Source: Nymphaea colorata
Lineage: Eukaryota > Streptophyta > Magnoliopsida > Nymphaeales > Nymphaeaceae
NCBI RefSeq assembly: GCF_008831285.2
Contig: NC_045143.1
Location: forward strand, 3,171,503-3,235,502
DNA: 64,000 nt
Direction of reading: 5' to 3'
The first letter of the stretch is position 1. The number at the start of each line of letters is the position of its first letter. This document shows, in pieces, positions 1 through 11,155 of the stretch. Below the pieces are notes generated by a model that saw only the letters and a list, made by a program, of their open reading frames with translations, searched no databases and was not told the origin of the DNA. Position numbers and translations under genes: made by a program.

Positions 1-250
1 TTAGATTTATTGTCTCTCTTTTTCATTTTGTGTTCCGTGCTTCTGTTTGTTCGTTTTGCGATTGTACCTTGGTTTTCCTACCGTTTCCATGTTTGGTTAC
101 CCTAATTTGGAAGGGTGCGTTCCGTTGTTCAGTGGGGCAGCTACTTTGAAGGAATGATGCTGAGTATGTTTTGTTCATTTCTTTGGAGAATCAAGTGGGA
201 TGTTTCCTCGCAAAATTCGTCTCAATTTCATGTGTGGCAATTCCACAAGA
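1..250 (+). repeat. CIPK-leader-derived repeat, direct copy cut by window start
   Basis: This stretch is nearly identical to 47,159-47,355 and to the reverse complements of about 4,240-4,500 and 46,267-46,480. In the copy at 3.7-4.5 kb the same sequence sits directly upstream of a CIPK start codon, so it is most simply read as captured 5' leader DNA of a CIPK gene. Small open frames across it differ among copies and are not convincing genes. Confidence 0.7.
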
Positions 251-284
251 TCTCGGTCTTGTTGATTGCGAATTTTTAGATCTA

Positions 285-1583
285 GGGAAAACAAGCCGAG
301 GGTGGAACATTCCCCACAAAAGTATATATGAAGAGAACATCTGTTGTGCAACCCAAATCCAACACCATCGCATATGTTCCTCCCTCCCATGCTTCACCCC
401 TATGAGCATATGCAATACTTGTGTGCTTAACAAGGAAAAAGAAAGAAAATGATTTGCAAATGCAAAATATAACGATTGGCGCTGAACTCTAAATAGTTTC
501 ATTTGCCATGGTGACTCTAGAAACCAGAGTATAAGATGATACCCAAAAGAAATCGTTCAGTTTTTCAAAGAACTGCAATGATGCAATTCAAAAAAGAAAC
601 GGTGCACAATATCTGAGAACAGGAATACCTCCGATATTGATGATTACCATGCCCTTAGAAAGTATTGAATGTGCAACTCCTAGACCACCATAATAAAAAG
701 GAAAAAGAAATGATAACACGGTTTGGACGTAATCGTTCGGTTGGATAGCCAAAGAGAGAGAGAGAAAGAAAAGTCATTTGCTCTAAGTAGGACTGCATGA
801 AAAAAAGTTGGAAGAGGCCTTGTAATGAAAGCATAAGATTTAACGTGGTTGTCCACCACGGAAGACCACCATTGGATTTAAGGATCATAGGGTTTGATTT
901 GATATTTATATTCTCTCTTTGCAATAATCTCTAAGCATATCTTTGACTTTTTTTACAACTCTGGGTTGTCGAATTTCTTTGTTGATAACAATGCAATTAT
1001 TATTTTTGTTGGTTTCTTTATTTTTATAGATATCATTTCCTTATAGGTTGCAAAATTATCGTCAACAATAATAACATTTCTTTTGTTGTGCAAAAACACT
1101 TTGCGTAACATCAATATTGTTAGATTTGATATTTAAACTCTCAGTTTACAATAAGGTCAAGAAACTTGATTTTTTTTGCAAATTCAAGTGGATGACCACG
1201 CTCGTTGATAATAATGTTTTTATTATTTTTTATTACATATTTGCTTTCATAGATGTCGTTCTCTTATAAGTCGCCACATTATCCTTAACAATAATAACGT
1301 TTCTTTTATTGAAAAGATTTTTTTTACAACATTAAAACATTTGCATAACACTCCCCATTTTCATCTCCAAAACATGCTTGAAAAGTCCAAGATATTTGAT
1401 ATTTTAAATTTCAAATATAGATATTTGATTACTAAAAAGGATTTCAAATTATTTAGTTAAAAAATTCAAGAATTGCATCATATATTCATAATTGTTGATT
1501 TAAATCAGCAGGTGCACGAACAATTTATGGGAATAGAAATTCACACATGGCATAAACATCTATTTTGAAGGAAACTGCACATA
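285..1583 (+). repeat. 1.3-kb dispersed repeat, copy 1
   Basis: Direct repeat of 49,483-50,811 at roughly 95% identity by eye. The first 210 bases also occur in reverse orientation at the end of the duplicated blocks near 56,080-56,292 and 59,813-60,025. It is AT-rich, contains a short GA run near 750-765, and no protein family is recognisable in any frame. Identity of the repeat family is unknown. Confidence 0.75.
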
Positions 1584-1589
1584 GATTCC

Positions 1590-2266
1590 AGCACTAGTAT
1601 ATGCAGCAAGAAGAGACTACAACATACACAGATGATAAGGAGTTTTCTGCGATAAAAAAAAATATACCCTCTATAACATCTAGGGCAGATCCATCGCTGA
1701 CAGAAAACTAGTCATTGCACATAACTTTCCATGATCTGTTTACACCCACAATTAATTCATGACAGATTTATCAGACCTTCCATCCCCATTCACGACAGAT
1801 TGAAAAAAAAAACGCCAGATTTCAACAAGCAATGACCAGCGACAACGAAGAGACCTTCTGCGACTTGAAGAAAACACCTGCTACAGCCATCAAACACAAG
1901 GAGACACCTGCGACATCCAGCAAACACCAGCGACTTCCATTCAACAAGCAGTGACCAAGGACACCGAAGAAAACTTCTGCCATGTGAGGGAGACACCTGC
2001 GAGTCTGCGTCTTCCATCCAGCTTGAAGAACGTTTAACCAATCTTCATCCACGTCCACTTGAACAAGGCATCGATCTAGGGCTTTTTAATATTTTGCTTG
2101 AGAAAACTCTAGATCAAGCCTAATATACACGTTCAAACTGTCTTGCCCTCAAAACTCTCCACGAGAACAGAAGAAGAGGAAGAGGAAGAGGATGATCACA
2201 ATGAGAAAAGGTTGATGACTAGAGATAGGTTTCTGTCCCAAGAAAGGTTGGGCTTTGATACCTTGT
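1590..2266 (-). repeat. Copia-associated leader repeat, copy 1
   Basis: Matches 42,925-43,595 in the same orientation. Reading on the minus strand it lies downstream of the LTR and degenerate primer site at 2,250-2,486, the position of an untranslated leader. Its sequence is full of short CACCTGCGAC-like repeats (about 1,845-2,000), which is why several overlapping open frames occur. No protein domain is seen. Confidence 0.55.
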
Positions 2267-2486
2267 TGCGTGCAGCCAAGTGAGAGAAGAGAAGATAACG
2301 AGAGAGAGAAAGAGAGAGGGAGAACTTTTTCGTATTCTCTAATCTGCTCTAATCTCACGTTAAATGAGAATAGGGTAAAATAACAAATTACAAAAGAAGT
2401 CCACAACTAGAACACCAATTTGTAAAGAGTTGTTCCTAAACTTTTAAATATTCACAAACACCACCCAACACACATATTATTCAACA
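2267..2486 (-). mobile_element. Copia-type LTR, copy 1
   Basis: On the minus strand this 220-bp segment begins TGTTGAATAATA and ends GCA, and is followed a few bases later by AAGGTATCAAAGCC, a decayed form of the TGGTATCAGAGC initiator-Met-tRNA primer site. The sister copy at 43,596-43,823 has the intact primer site. It abuts the end of the integrase-derived fragment upstream, as expected of a 3' LTR or of a solo junction left by rearrangement. Confidence 0.6.
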
Positions 2487-2500
2487 AAGGGAATGATGGG

Positions 2501-3640
2501 TCATAAGACAAGCTCTATGTTTAGGAGAAAAAGACTCATATGAAATGAATCTTTGAGTAAACCTAATGTGTCTTTGGGACCTCCTAGGATTGGCGTGATC
2601 ATTTTCTTGTGTTGCATGATCTCTTCTCCTATAACTATAATGTCTCTTGGAGGATTGATATTAGTAGGACTATCTTCTATAACTTCTTGCACTTGTTCCT
2701 CACTATCGGAATCATCATCATAATCCGTCCACAAAAAAGCATCATCTTCTAGTTGCTTTGGCTCATTTTAAAAGCCATCTTCATTTTCAAAAAGGATATC
2801 ATTTATGGTAACATATACTTATCTCATTCCAAATTATATGATTTATATCCCTTTTGTGTTTCTGAATACCCAATAAACACACAATTAATAGCTTTGGAAG
2901 AAAGTTTATCATCTTTGTTAGTTAACACAAAGCATTTGCAACCAAAAAACTTAAGTCTGTCGTAATTAGGTTTTACATTGTGTAATTTTTCAAATAGAGA
3001 AATATATTTCAAATGTTCGGTAGGCATTCTATTAATCAAATAGGTTGATGACAAAACAGCCTCAACCCAAAAGTTTTTAGGAACATTTTTGGATAAAAAA
3101 AAATGCTCTTATGGTTTCAATAATGTGCCTATGTTTTCTTTCAACGACTCCATTTTGTTGTCGAGTGTTTGGGCAAGATTTTTGATGTATAATATCTTTA
3201 TCTTTTAGAAATTATTGAAATTCATTTGACATAAATTCTTCTCCCGAATCACTTTTAAAGATTTTAATATTGAAATCAAATTGGGTTTTGATCATGTTAT
3301 AGAAATTCTTGAAGTTTGCAAATACCTCTGAATCTCTGATTTGTGTTTGAGAAAATAAACCCAAGTATGTCTAGAATAATCATCAATAAAGATCACACAA
3401 TACAATAATTCTCCTTTTGACATAATAGGAGCGGGTCCCCACACATCCCAATGCACCAAATCAAAAGGCATTTGGGTAACAAATTTTCTATTATCAAAAG
3501 GTAAGGCTTTTATTTTTGTCTTGCATTACAACAAAAGTTCTTTTGACAATACTTTTCCAAGAAGGGAAGATGAGACACTTTTTCTAGTTTTGAATGTTCA
3601 AGCCTTTGGTGCCAAGTTTGAATGTCACACTATTTGATGA
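2501..3640 (-). pseudogene. Ty1/copia integrase fragment, frameshifted, copy 1
   Basis: Two open stretches on the minus strand show copia integrase features. The piece at 2,824-3,054 carries STYLINRMPTEHL, FFGCKCFV and CVFIGYSETQKGY, the conserved integrase C-terminal landmarks. The piece at 2,501-2,734 is the acidic linker (TDYDDDSDSEEQ) that follows integrase. Upstream, 3,060-3,500 still encodes recognisable core (the VERKHRH region and the DYSRHTW-like region) but in shifting frames with stops. No reverse transcriptase or RNase H part is present. Same orientation and structure as 43,838-44,960, so both derive from one duplicated block. Non-functional relic. Confidence 0.8.
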
Positions 3641-3708
3641 TATTGCATGAAAGCCTTGAAAGGTCCAAAAAGTCTATGTAGTAGAGATCATTTGTTCTAA
3701 AACCTTTC

Positions 3709-3963
3709 TCAATTGTCTTTGCTGGTCATAACCTCATAAAGCTTAACGATGTTTGGGTGTCTCACCAACCCCATTACAAATGTCTCTCGTTTGATCTGGT
3801 CAATCATCCCCACCCTGTTGACCTTCTCTTCATCAATCATTTTTATAGCAACACTCTGCCCTGCCCTTGTATTCCTAGCAAAGCACACCTTAGCAAAGGT
3901 GCCCTGACCCAATAATCGGCCTAACTCAAACCTTTGCATCAATATCATTCCCTTATTATCCAT
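3709..3963 (-). pseudogene. CIPK protein kinase N-terminal fragment, copy A
   Basis: The 84-codon frame starts [20 protein letters not shown] and continues through the glycine-rich loop GQGTFAKV, the ATP-anchoring lysine in SVAIKMID, and [22 protein letters not shown]. This is the beginning of a CBL-interacting protein kinase (SnRK3 family; calcium/CBL-regulated Ser/Thr kinases). It stops at SKDN where family members continue into the hinge, so the catalytic loop, activation segment and NAF/FISL CBL-binding domain are all missing. The first 800 bases upstream (to about 4,600) are shared with the other copies and look like the gene's leader. It is a captured or broken gene start, not a working kinase. 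Related fragments lie at 6,377-6,739 and 45,020-45,530. Confidence 0.85.
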
Positions 3964-4610
3964 CTTTCTTCCCCAATCAAGAAAACCTAATCAAGCACAC
4001 AAACAACAGAAATATTCTATACCTCCCACTAACCAAATATTTGATATTGATATCTAATGAGCGGGAGTTAAAAAACATATAATTTAACCTCCCAAAATTT
4101 AAAAATTTTAATTCGGCCTTCCTCATGAATGGTTCATGCATAAATCCAGGAAATACACAGAACAATAAATGGCGAGTAGAAGAATACGAGTTTCCTCACA
4201 CGACGAATGAGGTTCTAAAAATTCGCAAGCAACAAGAAGAGATCTTGTGGAATTGCCACACAAGAAATTGAGACGAATTTTGCGAAGAAACATCCCACTT
4301 GATTCTCCAAAGAAATGAACAAAACATGCTCAGCAGTCAGCATCATTCCTGCAAAGTAGCTGCCCCAACGAACAACGGAACGCACCGTTCCAAATTAGGG
4401 TAACCAAACATGGAAACGGTAGGAAAACCAGGGTACAATCACAAAATGAACAAACACGGACCACAAAATCAAAATGGGAGACAATAAAACTAAAAAAATC
4501 CTCACAGAAAAAAAAATTAACTTAGCATCCGGGGAAACGGATCATGAAACAAAACTTTCAAAAACCTGACCTACCATTACAAAACAGAGAAAGAAGAAAG
4601 CAACAGCAGA
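3964..4610 (-). repeat. CIPK 5' leader sequence attached to copy A
   Basis: On the minus strand this segment runs directly into the ATG at 3,963. Its distal part (4,240-4,500) is the sequence shared with 1-250 and with both arms of the palindrome at 46.3-47.4 kb. Its proximal part (3,964-4,110) is shared with the leader of the CIPK fragment near 45,530-45,650. That association is the reason for treating the family as former CIPK leader DNA. Confidence 0.6.
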
Positions 4611-4639
4611 TGCATGAAACACAACTTGCTCTTTGATTT

Positions 4640-5110
4640 CAAGATTCATGGTTGTAAAATCCACGTTTGCTAAAACAATGGATTTTTCACTTAAATCCAG
4701 TCTGAAATTTGAAATCGAAGACTATCAAACAACCTTAAGAGATAGCGAGGAAAAGAGGCATGACTTTACCTTGTCAAATATGATTCTATTTGTATTTTTT
4801 TCTATTAAAAATATTATTATTAGGTTATTATTTAGCTAATATAAATTATCGGTATTATCTAGAGTGTGTATTATCATCATTCAAAAAATTTTTGTCAATA
4901 CCTGGATATTAGCAAAATCCAATTTTAATAGCAGAAAAAATATGTGTATAATTTTAGAGAAATCAAAACCTACTTTTGACCACACCTCCTTTGCCAATTT
5001 CAATATTCATTCCTTGCGGTCTGGGGTCTTCACTTGTTTCGAAAGCTTGTTCTTCATATGTGGTAAAAGCAGATATTCTTTTTTTTTGAAAAGTCTGGTA
5101 CGTGGTTTGA
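4640..5110. repeat. Dispersed repeat, inverted copy at 47.36-47.80 kb
   Basis: Reads as the reverse complement of about 47,360-47,800, with the order of sub-blocks preserved. AT-rich and without a recognisable coding frame. It lies between the CIPK leader and the fold-back element. Confidence 0.6.
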
Positions 5111-5194
5111 GTAAGTTATTTGAAAAAAAAAACTTTTGGCTGGACTGTCGGTATCAAAAGGTCATGCCTATGCCTACCAGCACCAAGAGGGCAG
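5089..5194. repeat. 106-bp repeat, inverted partner at 10,519-10,618
   Basis: The segment beginning GAAAAGTCTGGTACGTGG and ending CAGCACCAAGAGGGC is found in reverse complement at 10,519-10,618. The pair encloses the fold-back element and about 2.6 kb of further DNA, so it could be the outer terminal repeat of a larger nested element, but no target-site duplication was found to prove this. Confidence 0.6.
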
Positions 5195-5247
5195 AAGAGA
5201 TGCCTTGGTCTTTGAGCAACCAACGAGGAAGGGCAAGGAAGAAAGAG

Positions 5248-6376
5248 CACAATAAAAAACTTGCAATGCTAAAGATATTGCAGACATAACCAGGCAACCT
5301 ACTTCATGTATCTCACAATTTCTCCCAAGTCCCAACTGACACTGACTGATTCCATTGCTCTCCAATCATCATTTTGAGAGGAAGAGAGAAAATCACATCT
5401 CTCAGTTCAATCTTTAACTACAAAACCTCAAACACAAGAAAAAGATGGCATTTTCTAATGGAAGCTCTTCTCACACTAGTTCAAACAGCCTCCATTAACA
5501 CACATTCATCAGAAAAGCCATATTCACAGAATCACAAAGTTGTGTTTGGAAACGGATTAAATCTGTTAGCAGCAAGCGAAGAGGAGGCCGGACTGCGCCT
5601 CGTTTTTCAGGTCCACAACCAAAATAAGATCAATCTCTGCACTGTACAAGGAAAAAATACAAAACCCAAAATCTTCAATGTAGTCACATTCCTCACACGG
5701 AGCAGAGGAGGCGCGGCGACGGTTCCTCAGGTGGAGCAGAGGACTCTGCGACGTCGAGTAGAGGAGGACAATTGCTAAGGCGGAGCAGATGAGTCTGCGA
5801 CGTCGAGAAGAGGAGGCGCGACGACGACGCTCAGGGGCCGCTGAGAATGCTCTCTTCTTTCTGAAGATCGAAAATTCATCTGATTAGGGCACCCAAATCC
5901 GTCCGAGAGGGGAAGGGCGATGGGCAGGTAGGGGAAGCGAAGATTAACAAAAACAATAAAAAAAAGGAAACGCTCTTATTTCTGTTCGACGTAGATCAAC
6001 TCTCACCTATTTCTCGTGTCCAATTGTCCGTCGTGATCAGCCTGCGTCCAGCGTTTGATGAAACAATCAAAGGGCGTCCTGTTTCACGTGTGCTGACCAT
6101 CAAACGACCTTTTGGGTTCTTTATGTGTTTTTTTTTCTCTCGATTCTTTTTTTTTTCCACCGTCCAAAAATGTCCCACGAGGACGGCCAAGAACGGCCCG
6201 GATTTCTTCATTTGCTCGAAACTGTCGAAGTCTTACGGTTGTGCCATTGTACGTGATTTCACCATTGAATGCACTAATCATTGTCAATTTAGATGTATTT
6301 GGTTCGGATCTTTCAGATTCCGTTTAATCGGATATCCAGATTCAAGATTGGTGTCAACTATAAGTACATAAAGTTA
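5248..6376 (+). repeat. Left arm of fold-back element
   Basis: Contains a GC-rich stretch near 5,695-5,930 with repeated GGAGCAGAGGA and CTGCGACGTCGAG units, set in AT-rich DNA. A 134-codon open frame at 5,374-5,778 runs into this stretch, and the corresponding frame in the right arm (7,492-7,674, minus) keeps the segment VQTASINTHSSEKPYSQNHK. I do not recognise the protein; it may be another captured gene start or chance. Confidence 0.65.
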
Positions 6377-6739
6377 AATGGACAACAGGGGGCACTGGAT
6401 CTTAGACCCGAACATGTTTAAAACCTTAGGGTATTTGTTTTTTAAATGTGAATAAATAATTTTACAAAATTTAACACATTCAGTGTGTAACCTCATAGCA
6501 CACAGAACCCTAAAGTCTCCGTTTGGGTGTCTCACCAACCTCGTTACAGATATCTCTCGTTTGATCTGGTCCATCATCCCCACCCTCATGACCTTCTCTT
6601 TTATCAATCATTTTTACAGCAACACTCTGCCCTGTCCTCGTATTCCTAGCAATGTACACCTTAGCAAAGGTGACCTGACCCAGTAATTGGTTTAACTCAA
6701 ACCTTTGCATCAATATCGTTTCCTTATCATCCATCTTTG
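6377..6739 (-). pseudogene. CIPK N-terminal fragment, copy B, frameshifted cargo
   Basis: From the ATG at 6,734 the minus strand encodes [20 protein letters not shown], then VTFAKVYIARNTRTGQSVAVKMIDK, the CIPK glycine-rich loop and lysine region. The loop glycine of GQGT is replaced by valine (GQVT). After MIDK one extra base shifts the frame; the proper continuation (EKVMRVGMMDQIKREISVTRLVRHPN) is in the neighbouring frame. The start codon lies only six bases inside the right arm of the fold-back element, so the arms flank the coding fragment almost exactly. Not a functional kinase. Confidence 0.85.
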
Positions 6740-7877
6740 TAACTTTATGTCCTTATAGTTGACACCAATCTTGAATCTGGATATCTGATTAAACGGAATC
6801 TGAAAGATCCGAACCAAATACATCTAAATTGACAATGATTAGTGCATGCAATGGTGAAATCACGTACAATGGCACAACCATAGGACTTCGACAAGTTTCG
6901 AGCAAATGACGAAATCCGGGCCGTTCTTGGCCGTCCTCCTAAAGATGGGGCATTTTTGGACGGTGGAAAAAAAGAAAAAAAAAAAACAAAAAGGACCGAG
7001 AGAAAAAAAAAAACACAGAAAGAACCCTAAGAGGTTGTTTGATGGTCAGGACATGTGAAACATGACACCCTTTGATTTTTTCATCAAACGCTGGACACAA
7101 GCTGAACACGACGGATGATTGGACAAGAGAAATAGGTGAGCATTGATCTACGTCAGACAGAAATAAGAGCGTTTCCTTCTTTTTTGTTTTTGTTAATCTT
7201 TGCTTCCCCTATGCGCCCTTCCCCTCTCTGACGGATTTGGGTGACCTAATCAGACGAATTTTCGATCATTAGAAAGAGGAGAGCATTCGCAGCGGCCCCT
7301 GAGCGTCGTCGTCGCGCCTCCTCTTCTTGACATCGCAGACTCATCTGCTTAACCTTAGCAATCGTCCTCCTCTACTCGACGTCGCGGAGTCCTCTGCTCC
7401 ACCTGAGGAACCGTCACCGCGCCTCCTCTGCTCCGCCTGAGGAATCGTCACAGGTGACTACATTGAATATTTTGGGTTTTGCATTTTTTCCTTATACAGT
7501 GCAGAGATTGATCTTATTTTGGTTGTGGACCTGAAAAACGAGGTGCAGTCCGGCCTCCTCTTCTCTCGCTGCTAACAGATCTAATTTGTTTCCAAACACA
7601 ACTTTGTGATTCTGTGAATATGGCTTTTCTGATGAATGTGTATTAATGGAGGCTGTTTGAACTAGAGGTTCCATTAGAAAATGCCATCTTTTTCTTGTGT
7701 TTGAGGTTTTTTAGTTGAAGATTGAATGAGAGATGTGATTTTCTCTCTTCTTATTAAAATGATTATTAGAGAGCAATGGAATCAGTCAGTGTCAGTTGGG
7801 AGAAATTGTGTGATACATGAAGTAGGTTGCCTGGTTATGTCTGCAATATCTTTAGCATTGCAAGTTTTTTTATTGTG
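6740..7877 (-). repeat. Right arm of fold-back element
   Basis: Reverse complement of 5,248-6,376 with scattered substitutions and small indels (for example longer A tracts at 6,965-7,010). The GC-rich section recurs at about 7,200-7,450. Confidence 0.65.
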
Positions 7878-9200
7878 TTGTTTCATTGAGCAGATGGTGG
7901 TCATGAAGGTTTCATGACACCAGTCACTATGTAGTCAGCCATCTCACACATGGCTTGCGGTTACCAGACACACTTTTGATAATTCATTTGTCTACCCAGC
8001 AACAGAAAAACCTGAGAGAATTTGAATTTTTTGTTATCAATGAACAGAAAGGAGCTGCATGGATGATGTCACAAGAAGCAACGCTGCACTTTCCTTGATT
8101 AATTCATTGCTTTTTAGTACTGCAGGACAGGAAAGGGGTACTTCTTAGGCGTTGTTGAATACTGTAATGGAATAACATGCTCTCAGAGATGAACTAAATA
8201 ATCGATAATGAACATGATGTTTAGATATTATGTACACCACCTATCATCTGGTAGTAGATTCTTGATGGCTGAAGGCTTAAGTGGCTTAATCGCATCTAGC
8301 ACAAGTGAGTACTCGCCAACTTCCATCTCTAGATCTATAAATTTGAGATTTTGTTCTAATTGGTCTAGAATCAAGTCACCATATGTAAATTTGAGTTTGT
8401 CTCTTTTGCCTATAATTGCCTTATGTAAGTTTGAATTTACCTGTTTTTTGCTTAAGTTTCATGTATATGCTTGCATTTTTGTGGTTTATCTATGTTTGGC
8501 TATAATTGTCATATGCCAACTTGAATTTTTTGCTGGAAATTCACGTATGTGAGGTTGAGTTTTTTTCTACGCACATGAACTGAAGCATGTTTCTTTAGAA
8601 CCGATCAGACATGTCACAAGGCATATATTTTTGCTTTACAAATTTTTATTTATGGTGATCAGACGTGCAATCGGTGTGTCCTCTGTCAGGCTTTTGATGA
8701 AATTAGCAGCTTCATGTTTTAACATTGAATGAATGTCGCCGGCGTCCTTTCCCCCAGAATTTGGCGTCAAGGAACCATGTGTTCCTGCTAATTTTGAAGG
8801 GTAGATCAATAACAGCGCTTGGTTACACAGTTCATCTGAGTTTGACGAATCTCTACATTTCAAGTACTATGTGAGTTTGTGATCGTAGCTCTACAGAAGA
8901 ATATGTAACCTATGGCCTATACGCAATGCCCAAGAACAAGAGAAAGAACAAGAGAGGAAACAGGCAGCCGTGATTGCTTACCATTTGTCGTCATAAAGGC
9001 ATAGCCTTAGCGAGAGCAATACTGGAGGAAGAAAAACGCGAGGCAAGTGGAGCGTGCCAGGGAAGGCTGCTTAGGGTTTTTCTCAAATTCATCCCATGCT
9101 TTTACAAAATTGACAAATTCACCCTCTCGCTAATTGCAGCGAACAGGTTCAGGGGCTGCTAGAGCGCTGGCGATGTTGAGTCGACCCTGGAGGACGGTCG

Positions 9201-9202
<2 letters not shown>
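7878..9202. other. Intergenic DNA, no gene recognised
   Basis: Both strands carry only short open frames. One at 8,636-8,863 on the minus strand has a normal amino-acid composition but matches no family I know. Several loosely similar sentences around TTTGAGTTTGTCTC at 8,385-8,560 suggest an old decayed tandem repeat. Confidence 0.4.

Positions 9203-9274
<72 letters not shown>
9203..9274. repeat. (TA)n microsatellite, 72 bp
   Basis: Uninterrupted alternating TA. The open frame reading Tyr-Ile repeats through it is an artefact of the repeat. Confidence 0.97.
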
Positions 9275-9278
<4 letters not shown>

Positions 9279-10518
9279 AAATCAGCTCACTACACGATAG
9301 TTGTTTTTTTTATTATGTACCAATAGAAACAATCATAAAAAGTATGTTTTACCACTAAAATATATTAACAAGCAATTAGCCATCTTCAGCGCTTTATTGA
9401 AGAACAGAAGAGCAATAAGAAAAAAAAAGGAAGGAAATTGTAATGTTGCTTACTCTTGTCTCTATGTGTCCCAATCACATATCATAGACGAAATTTCCTT
9501 TTTTTATAATGATTATAAAATTTTTGGAGTGATATAGTGATTATTTGGCCGTTGGATATATATTATCAAATTTGTTTATATGAATTTAGGTTTGAATATA
9601 ATGTGATATTGCATTATAACCATTGACATCCCTCTTAAAACCCAAAGAGGTTCACGAGAAAATCCCTCTTAAAACAAACATCAGATAGGATGGATAGAAC
9701 AGACATATGTGAAAGATAAACGTAGCGTTCTGTTATTAAAATCGTCAAATGGTAGACAAAAAACACCAATGTCCATGAAGATAGGACAGTAGTATAATAG
9801 ACAGAACGTCCTGTCTGTCCTGTCCTAATGGACAACAATCAAACGACCTCTAAGTCTCCTGCCACTATTTGAAACTCTCTCTCTTTTTGGAGAAACATTT
9901 TCGCTCCAGAACCTCCAGGAACCACGTGCTCGAAGCGGTTTCTTCGGAAGCCTTGTCTGGAAGGCTCTTCTAGTTGTGGGTTAGAGTGGGAATGAGGTGA
10001 TCGAGTTGGTCTTTGTCTGGTCGCTGGCAGAGGAGCGGTCAGGTGGCATGTACCGTTTCGGGGTGTTTTGGGTGGTTGACATGATGATCAGCATGGATGA
10101 GCCCTGGGAAAAGGTGGAGTTTTGACGAAGTGAAAACGCTTTTCCGGTTCGATTTTCAATATTTGAGGTAAGGGGTGAATTTTGGCTTTCTTTTGATTTT
10201 TTTCTTTTGGATATTCGATCATTAACTTCCCATGTTCTTCATCATTATGAAATATCTCAGCTTCAGTAAATGAAAGATTTTTGCTTCTTCGTTGCTTTTT
10301 CTTTCCTGTTTCTAGCGAAAAATATCAATTTCTTGCATGTTCATTTCACGGATTTTCTGGCCGTTTTGGGGACGCTCTTAATGTTGAGGCATCTTATCCT
10401 CCAACCAGTCGTTTGACTAAGGTCAAATATGCCGACGTCCCGGTTAGCTATGTCTTCTTCCTCGCCCATCTTGGTTGCTGAAAGACCATGGCGTCTCTGT
10501 TACGTTTGTCATCCTCCT
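9275..10518. other. Intergenic DNA with possible decayed small element
   Basis: No gene recognised. Around 9,660-9,855 is a segment rich in ACAGAACG, CCTGTC and GGACA motifs on both strands, ending AATCAAACGACC. This looks like the end of a small non-autonomous DNA element, but a complete pair of ends could not be defined. Confidence 0.3.
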
Positions 10519-10618
10519 CGGCCCTCTTGGTGCTGGTAGTTATAGGCATGACCTTTTGACACCAACAGTCCAGCCAAGTGATTTTTTTTTTATAACTTAC
10601 TCAAACCACGTACCAGAC
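10519..10618. repeat. Inverted partner of the 5,089-5,194 repeat
   Basis: Reverse complement of 5,089-5,194. Similarity stops exactly after ACCAGAC, where the LTR at 10,619 begins, which independently places that LTR boundary. Confidence 0.6.
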
Positions 10619-10828
10619 TGTTGAAAAGTTGTGCCTTATCAAGATAAGGCAGATAAGGTGGATCAATCTAGAGCTAATCCTTGATCTTAGGCAAGATTAG
10701 AGGTTTTTATGTATATCACAAAAATCTGATGACTATATATTGAGAAGTCGACAATGAATAAAATCATCTCTTTCTTCTCTCGTTTTTTTCCTCTTTCTCT
10801 TGTCCTCTTCTTTCACAAAACTTTAACA
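10619..10828 (+). mobile_element. Copia-type LTR, plus orientation
   Basis: A 210-bp segment starts TGTTGAAAAG and ends TTTAACA, giving the TGTT/AACA terminal inverted repeat of LTRs. It contains a TATA-like ACTATATATTGAG and is followed at once by the primer binding site. The left boundary coincides with the break in similarity to the 5.1-kb repeat. No second LTR or matching internal region was found in this orientation, so it is a truncated insertion. Confidence 0.75.
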
Positions 10829-10840
10829 TGGTATCAGAGC
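10829..10840 (+). promoter_or_regulatory. Primer binding site, initiator-Met tRNA type
   Basis: TGGTATCAGAGC directly after the LTR is the standard Ty1/copia minus-strand primer site complementary to the 3' end of initiator methionine tRNA. Confidence 0.85.
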
Positions 10841-11155
10841 TCAAGGAGAGTATACATGAAACACTTGTAGTTGGAATTGAAGTGAGTGATATCAAGACAT
10901 TGTTTAATTGGGTAACGAGTACCTTTTGTGGGGTTTGTCCTCTCACTCTTCAACAAATGGCTGAAACTGGGCAAGACTGAGATGCATTTGTAGTCCTTGA
11001 GATGAGTTGGTATATGCCTAGGTCGCGTAGATCTGCGAAGCTGGACTGAATCTCCATGTGTAGGCTCGATTGATTGAGGAATGGAATCTGGGTTGGTCTT
11101 ATCATCTAGATTTGATGGAATATTGTTAAGAGGTTTGCTTGGGCTTGGAAGAAGC

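Larger units (their letters stand above)
5248..7877. mobile_element. Fold-back (Pack-MULE-like) element carrying a CIPK fragment
   Basis: A left arm (5,248-6,376) and a right arm (6,740-7,877) are inverted copies of each other, each about 1.13 kb, around a 363-bp centre. Matching landmarks include the outer end CACAATAAAAAACTTGC against its complement at 7,855-7,877, and the inner end at GTCAACTATAAG. The centre is exactly a CIPK gene fragment. Long terminal inverted repeats enclosing a host gene fragment are the hallmark of Pack-MULEs and of fold-back elements. No transposase is encoded and no 9-bp target duplication was recognised, so the class is uncertain. Outer boundaries were set where the two arms stop matching. 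Confidence 0.7.

Noticed and set aside
5374-5778. 134-codon frame in the fold-back arm as a gene
   Set aside because: The mirrored copy in the right arm is interrupted after about 60 codons, the latter half is a GC-rich repeat, and no family was recognised. Kept only as a possible captured piece.
8925-9160. Short frame with MPKNKRKNKRGNRQP as an eIF1A start
   Set aside because: Only the first few basic residues resemble eIF1A; a stop follows and no S1/OB-fold sequence is present.
9134-9358. Frame with a Tyr-Ile repeat
   Set aside because: It is a translation of a TA microsatellite; the same applies to frames at 13,688, 22,429, 28,354, 30,413, 31,973 and 54,288.
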